The position numbers were made by a program, and so were the translations under genes. Source: Bacillota bacterium (GTDB taxonomy: Bacteria; Bacillota_A; Clostridia; Lachnospirales; Lachnospiraceae). Taken from it: a stretch of 35,865 bases of DNA. The notes beneath the pieces were generated by a model. That model worked only from the letters and a program-made list of their open reading frames with translations, was not told the DNA's origin and searched no databases. Below, piece after piece: positions 32,220-35,865 of this stretch (the first letter of the stretch is position 1; the number at the start of each line of letters is the position of its first letter). The DNA is taken from NCBI GenBank assembly GCA_023443925.1, contig JAEZSL010000341.1:1-35865 (forward strand), given 5' to 3'.

Positions 32220-32596
32220 TTGGGAGGATTTCCGGTTACCAGTTAAGTATTGGATCACGAGGAGGTGATTCAATAAAGGTAAGTCAGAAATAGAATTAGC
32301 AGAATTCTATTCCGGTATCCCAGGTATCTTAAGGAGTATAAAGGGGAAGATATAAATTTTGTTACTTCAGAATATAAAGTATTCTGACGGGCGGTAGGAC
32401 CGCAGACAGTAAAAAGTGGCATAAAAATTAAAAATCGCCCAAAGCTGATAAGTGTCTTTTTTATTGGCTTAACTGCAAATCTAAATTGATTTGTCAGGAG
32501 TTTCGGTAACAATGGGTGGTTTTTAATATAAAGGAATGGAAAGTCTGCACAGCAGGTACCGGAAATTCCGCAATTTATATTAAAGGAGGATATTAT
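32220..32596 (+). promoter_or_regulatory. Probable structured 5' leader of the oligopeptide-binding gene
   Basis: Several local hairpins follow one another: an 11-bp stem TATTGGATCAC / GTGATTCAATA with loop GAGGAG (32248-32275), TAGAATT / AATTCTA, CAGAATA / TATTCTG, GCGGT / ACCGC, and a longer-range GGGCG / CGCCC closure. There is no ORF with signals before ATG 32597. No known riboswitch consensus was recognised. Confidence 0.35.
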
Positions 32597-34597
32597 ATGA
32601 AAAAGGTAATGCGCTCAATGCTGGCATACGCCGTAGCTTTAGTTTTAATGGCTACTATGCTTGCCGGCTGTGGAAGTGCGAAGAACACAACGACGACCGG
32701 AACAGAAGGTGCGACTACTGATTCCACAGGTAAGACAGAAGCAGATACAGGTACTAAAACAGAGCCTGCTCCGTCTGGGGAGATGACAGAAGTAGGAACT
32801 CCTAGAACTGAAACACTTATTGTTGAATGCCAGTCTCCGACTGACACACCAGGACAGTTCAATACCTATATGCAGGGAACAACAGCCGGCTTTGGTATAC
32901 ATCAGCTTATGTCAGCGATGATGTGGGAAATCGATACTGTTAAAGGTGAGCAGTTCGGCGAAGTTGCAGAAGGCATGCCGGAATCAAATGCAGATTTTAC
33001 AGAGCATACAATTAAAATCCGTCAGGGTATCAAATGGTCTGACGGCGAAGATTTAACCGCAGACGACGTTGCATTTACGTTTAACATGATTATGAGCAAC
33101 ACCGGTATAAACCAGTGTGAATACTACAACCAGGTATTCAAATCTGTTGAGAAAGTAGACGATTATACGGTTAAAATTGTTACTAAAGAGTCTTTCCCTC
33201 GTTTAGCTCAGAGATTTGGTGTTACTATCTGGGGTAATGATTTAAGAATCGTTCCGGAACACATCTATTCAAAACAGGGCGATGTTACTCAGTTTAAGGA
33301 TTCAGAACCTGTTGTTGCAGGTCCTTATACTGTAAAGGCTTATGATGAATTAGGAAAATGGATTCTTTATGAACGCCGTGAAGACTGGCAGGCCAGTACT
33401 GTAGGTGTTGTTACAGGAAAAGAGCCTCAGGCTAAATACGTTTGGTTCAGAAATCTTGGCGATGATACATCCCGTCAGATGAGTCTTATCAATAATGAAG
33501 TTGATATCCTCTGCGAGGTTACACCGGAAATGCTCGAGGTTATGACCGCACAGAATCCGAATATCGCATGCTGGTATAAAGACTTCCCTTATGCTACAAG
33601 TGATGACCCTTGCTCAAAAGGTCTGCTTTTCTCAATGGGTAAAGGCGCTCCTTATGACAACAAGGATTTCCGCTGGGGTGTAGCACTTGCTATGAACTTT
33701 GATGAAATTTCACAGAACATATTTGACGGTGTAGGACGTTCATCACCGTTCCCGGTACTTACAAACACAAGCGCAGCTCAGGAACTGTATGTTAAACCTA
33801 TACTTCCCTGGCTGAGAGAATTCTCACTTGATCTGGGTGACGGAACAAGCGTGAATCCTTTTGATGAAGGCTATGCTGAGAGAATCGCAGAAGTTCTCAG
33901 AGGTAAAGGTTATGATATCCCTACCGATCAAGAAGCTCTTATCGATATGTTTGGTGTAGGCTGCTGGAAATACGATCCTCAGGCAGCAGAGAAGCTCTTT
34001 ATCAAAGCAGGTCTTGAAAAGAAGAGCGACGGCTGGTATTTTAACGGTCAGCCATTCTCATTTAATATGTCATATTTAGCTGATACGGAAGCTCAGGCAG
34101 GCCGTGGTACTCAGGCAGCTTATGATCAGTTAACAAAATTCGGCTTTAAGATCAACCTTGTAAGTGAATCCAGTGCAACCTGGGATACTAATGGTGCTAC
34201 CGGACAGTTTGATGTTGGCGGTTACTGGCCTACCGGTTTCATAACCAAAGATATCTATTCACAGATCAATGGCTGGGATGCTGATCTTATCGTACCTATT
34301 GGTGAGAGAGGTTCAGGTCAGTCAGGCCGCTGGAATAATGCCAGAGCTACCGAAATCATTCATGAACTGGCAAAACTTTCACCGGATGATGAAAAATCCT
34401 ATGAATTAGGTGTTGAATTCTTTAAAATAGCAATCCAGGAACTTCCTTTTATTGGTTTCCATTCAGGTGTTAAGTTCGTTCCTACGAACAGTACATACTG
34501 GAATAACTACCCTAATGCCGATAATCCTTACAATGGACCTTGGTGGTGGTGGAGCTGCTTCAAATATATAACTACAGAGATTTCACCTGTTAAGTAA
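32597..34597 (+). CDS. Oligopeptide/dipeptide ABC transporter substrate-binding lipoprotein (family 5)
   Basis: 666 aa from ATG 32597 (AAAGGAGG 7-8 nt upstream); the frame continues 27 codons further up without a start signal. Signal peptide MKKVMRSMLAYAVALVLMA with lipobox LAGC, then a Thr/Ser-rich linker, then an SBP family-5 fold (IRQGIKWSDGEDLTADDVAFTFNMI is the family's conserved block, near residue 140-165). Length is usual for Opp/Dpp or oligosaccharide-binding members of this family, so the ligand is uncertain. A permease gene of the DppB type follows. Codon choice is richer in CTT, GGT and CGT than in neighbouring genes, as expected for a highly expressed binding protein. Confidence 0.92.
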   Translation: MKKVMRSMLAYAVALVLMATMLAGCGSAKNTTTTGTEGATTDSTGKTEADTGTKTEPAPSGEMTEVGTPRTETLIVECQSPTDTPGQFNTYMQGTTAGFGIHQLMSAMMWEIDTVKGEQFGEVAEGMPESNADFTEHTIKIRQGIKWSDGEDLTADDVAFTFNMIMSNTGINQCEYYNQVFKSVEKVDDYTVKIVTKESFPRLAQRFGVTIWGNDLRIVPEHIYSKQGDVTQFKDSEPVVAGPYTVKAYDELGKWILYERREDWQASTVGVVTGKEPQAKYVWFRNLGDDTSRQMSLINNEVDILCEVTPEMLEVMTAQNPNIACWYKDFPYATSDDPCSKGLLFSMGKGAPYDNKDFRWGVALAMNFDEISQNIFDGVGRSSPFPVLTNTSAAQELYVKPILPWLREFSLDLGDGTSVNPFDEGYAERIAEVLRGKGYDIPTDQEALIDMFGVGCWKYDPQAAEKLFIKAGLEKKSDGWYFNGQPFSFNMSYLADTEAQAGRGTQAAYDQLTKFGFKINLVSESSATWDTNGATGQFDVGGYWPTGFITKDIYSQINGWDADLIVPIGERGSGQSGRWNNARATEIIHELAKLSPDDEKSYELGVEFFKIAIQELPFIGFHSGVKFVPTNSTYWNNYPNADNPYNGPWWWWSCFKYITTEISPVK

Positions 34598-34791
34598 TAA
34601 AAACAAAATATGTTTTTAACTTCTGATAAAAGGCCCTGCTTTTGCACGGCATCCGATTATAGGAACACGGGTTTTGATTCTATAATATAGTTATATGAAG
34701 TTGCTACTTAATATTTGATATAAGGTGATACTTTTACAGCTGTATATCAATTACAGGAGGTTTTACGCTCCGGTAATATAAATGTTTTGTA

Positions 34792-34820
34792 TACTGCCTG
34801 GTGGAACTCACCGGGCAGTA
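34792..34820 (+). promoter_or_regulatory. Hairpin between binding protein and permease genes
   Basis: 12-bp stem TACTGCCTGGTG / CACCGGGCAGTA (one G-U), loop GAACT, no T run. It probably stabilises the upstream mRNA or lowers expression of the permease, as is common between binding protein and permease genes. Confidence 0.5.
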
Positions 34821-34871
34821 CAGCATTTAAGAATAGTTATCACGAATTTACAGAAAAAAGGAGAGAAGCCG

Positions 34872-35865
34872 TTGAAATTTCGCAAATATTTCGGTCTAAG
34901 GTTTTTGACCTATATATTGACCGTGTGGATTGGTATTACTTTTATATTTTTCATACCCCGAATGTTTCCTTCCGATCCTGTTGAGAACATGATCGGCCAG
35001 ATGCAGTCCCGTTCCGGGCAGATGGATCCTGCACAAATGGATGCACTCCGTTCACAGCTCAGGGTTCAATTCGGTCTTGAAGGTTCCTTGCTTGAGCAGT
35101 ATGGTACTTTCTTGTGGAAAGGATTATTACATTTTAATTTTGGACCTTCTTTGATGAGTTATCCCACACCAGTAGGTGATATTATTGGCATGTATCTGCC
35201 ATATACACTTTTTCTATCACTGACAACCACTGTTATTGCCTGGATTATTGGTAATATTATCGGTCTTCTTGCCGGGTTTAGGAAAAATAAGCTTTCTTCC
35301 AAGATTTTAGAGGGTATTGCTATATGCATCTATCCCGTACCATATTTTATAATAGCGCTGGTATTACAGATTGTATTTGCCTTTGTTTTGGGGTGGTTTC
35401 CGATTCAGACTACCATAAATACGCAGGGGAATTTTGCGGTTCTGTTTGCTTCGCTCCTTAAGGCATCCATACTTCCGGCTTTAGCCATGCTGCTGGTAGG
35501 TACAGGCTGGTGGATTATCTCCATGAAATCCCTTGCCGGCACTACCTCAGAGGAAGATTTTGTACTATTTGCCCGTTACAGAGGGCTTTCAGAGGGAACC
35601 ATCGGAACCGGTTACGTATTCCGAAATTCAATTCTGACACAGGTTACAGCTCTGGCAATGAGTCTTGGCGGTGTATTCGGCGGTTCTATTATGACCGAAA
35701 TCGTATTTGGTTATCCAGGTGTTGGTTCGCTGGTACAAAAGGCCATTCTGATGTCGGACTATAACATGATTCTTGGATGTATTACAATTTCTATAGTGGC
35801 AATATCGACTGCAACTTTGATCGTGGATCTGATATATCCGTTTATCGACCCGCGTATCAGATACA
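34872..35865 (+). CDS. Oligopeptide/dipeptide ABC transporter permease, DppB/OppB type (3' end outside window)
   Basis: Open frame to the window edge, 331 complete codons. The start is TTG 34872 with AAAAAGGAG 8 nt upstream; an in-frame ATG at 34782 has no spaced ribosome binding site and would prepend 30 unlikely residues spanning the hairpin. TM1 (FLTYILTVWIGITFIFFIPRM), a large extracytoplasmic loop with LRVQFGLEGSLLEQY, then further helices. DEDFVLFAR-like region SEEDFVLFARYRGLSEGT is the conserved EAA loop of this permease family, and VFGYPGVGSLVQKAI follows. Partner of the binding lipoprotein upstream; the other permease and ATPases would lie beyond the window. Confidence 0.92.
   Translation, partial: MKFRKYFGLRFLTYILTVWIGITFIFFIPRMFPSDPVENMIGQMQSRSGQMDPAQMDALRSQLRVQFGLEGSLLEQYGTFLWKGLLHFNFGPSLMSYPTPVGDIIGMYLPYTLFLSLTTTVIAWIIGNIIGLLAGFRKNKLSSKILEGIAICIYPVPYFIIALVLQIVFAFVLGWFPIQTTINTQGNFAVLFASLLKASILPALAMLLVGTGWWIISMKSLAGTTSEEDFVLFARYRGLSEGTIGTGYVFRNSILTQVTALAMSLGGVFGGSIMTEIVFGYPGVGSLVQKAILMSDYNMILGCITISIVAISTATLIVDLIYPFIDPRIRY

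Noticed and set aside
34787..34984. 65-aa plus-strand frame
   Set aside because: Overlaps the intergenic hairpin and the true permease start in another frame; no ribosome binding site at proper spacing.
35510..35764. 84-aa plus-strand frame
   Set aside because: Out-of-frame shadow of the DppB-type permease that runs to the window edge.

Overview
The window looks like chromosome of a low-to-moderate GC, Gram-positive anaerobe of the Lachnospiraceae/Clostridia type. Evidence is the strong AGGAGG-type ribosome binding sites, the lipobox-bearing solute binding proteins, the single-chain Clostridial-type PurL, a DUF1848 protein, and a sigma-A promoter style with many TGnTATAAT extended -10 boxes. 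There is no rRNA, tRNA, CRISPR array, prophage or intact insertion sequence. This is a bacterial housekeeping/transport region with unusually rich intergenic DNA.

Layout. 1-3.6 kb: tail of a DUF1848 gene, a membrane protein, a 15-nt minisatellite, an aldo/keto reductase with two Fe-S clusters (minus), then a structured repeat leader feeding a small 71-aa gene. 3.6-5.7 kb: a minus-strand operon of MBL-fold hydrolase, glyoxalase-like VOC protein and LysR regulator. 5.9-9.7 kb: purL alone. 10.3-13.6 kb: a membrane PAS-GGDEF diguanylate cyclase followed 26 nt later by an L-lactate dehydrogenase-family gene. 13.9-18.9 kb: a LysR regulator divergent from a heterodimeric ABC exporter, whose two subunit genes are separated by 414 nt holding the second copy of the repeat leader. 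18.9-25.5 kb: a possible small RNA, a second minisatellite, a membrane-anchored AraC regulator and an LplB/LplC/LplA-type oligosaccharide importer without its own ATPase. 25.5-28.3 kb: a minus-strand ABC-2 system (ATPase plus two permeases). 28.4-30.6 kb: a well-formed orphan small-RNA unit, a tyrosine-recombinase remnant, and rsgA with a translationally coupled 52-aa gene. 30.6-32.6 kb: about 2 kb of AT-rich, nearly gene-free DNA. 32.6 kb to the end: an oligopeptide-binding lipoprotein and the first, truncated permease of its Opp/Dpp operon.

The most unusual item is the repeat leader (3200-3365 and 16975-17141). Two near-identical elements of about 165 nt, rich in hairpins, each end a few bases before a start codon and supply that gene's ribosome binding site. 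The two downstream genes are unrelated. Some differences between the copies keep base pairing, while a 26-codon internal frame is also free of indels. It could be a structured RNA leader, a leader-peptide cassette or a mobile 5'-UTR module; the sequence alone cannot decide. All functional calls come from reading translations and motifs by eye, with no database search.
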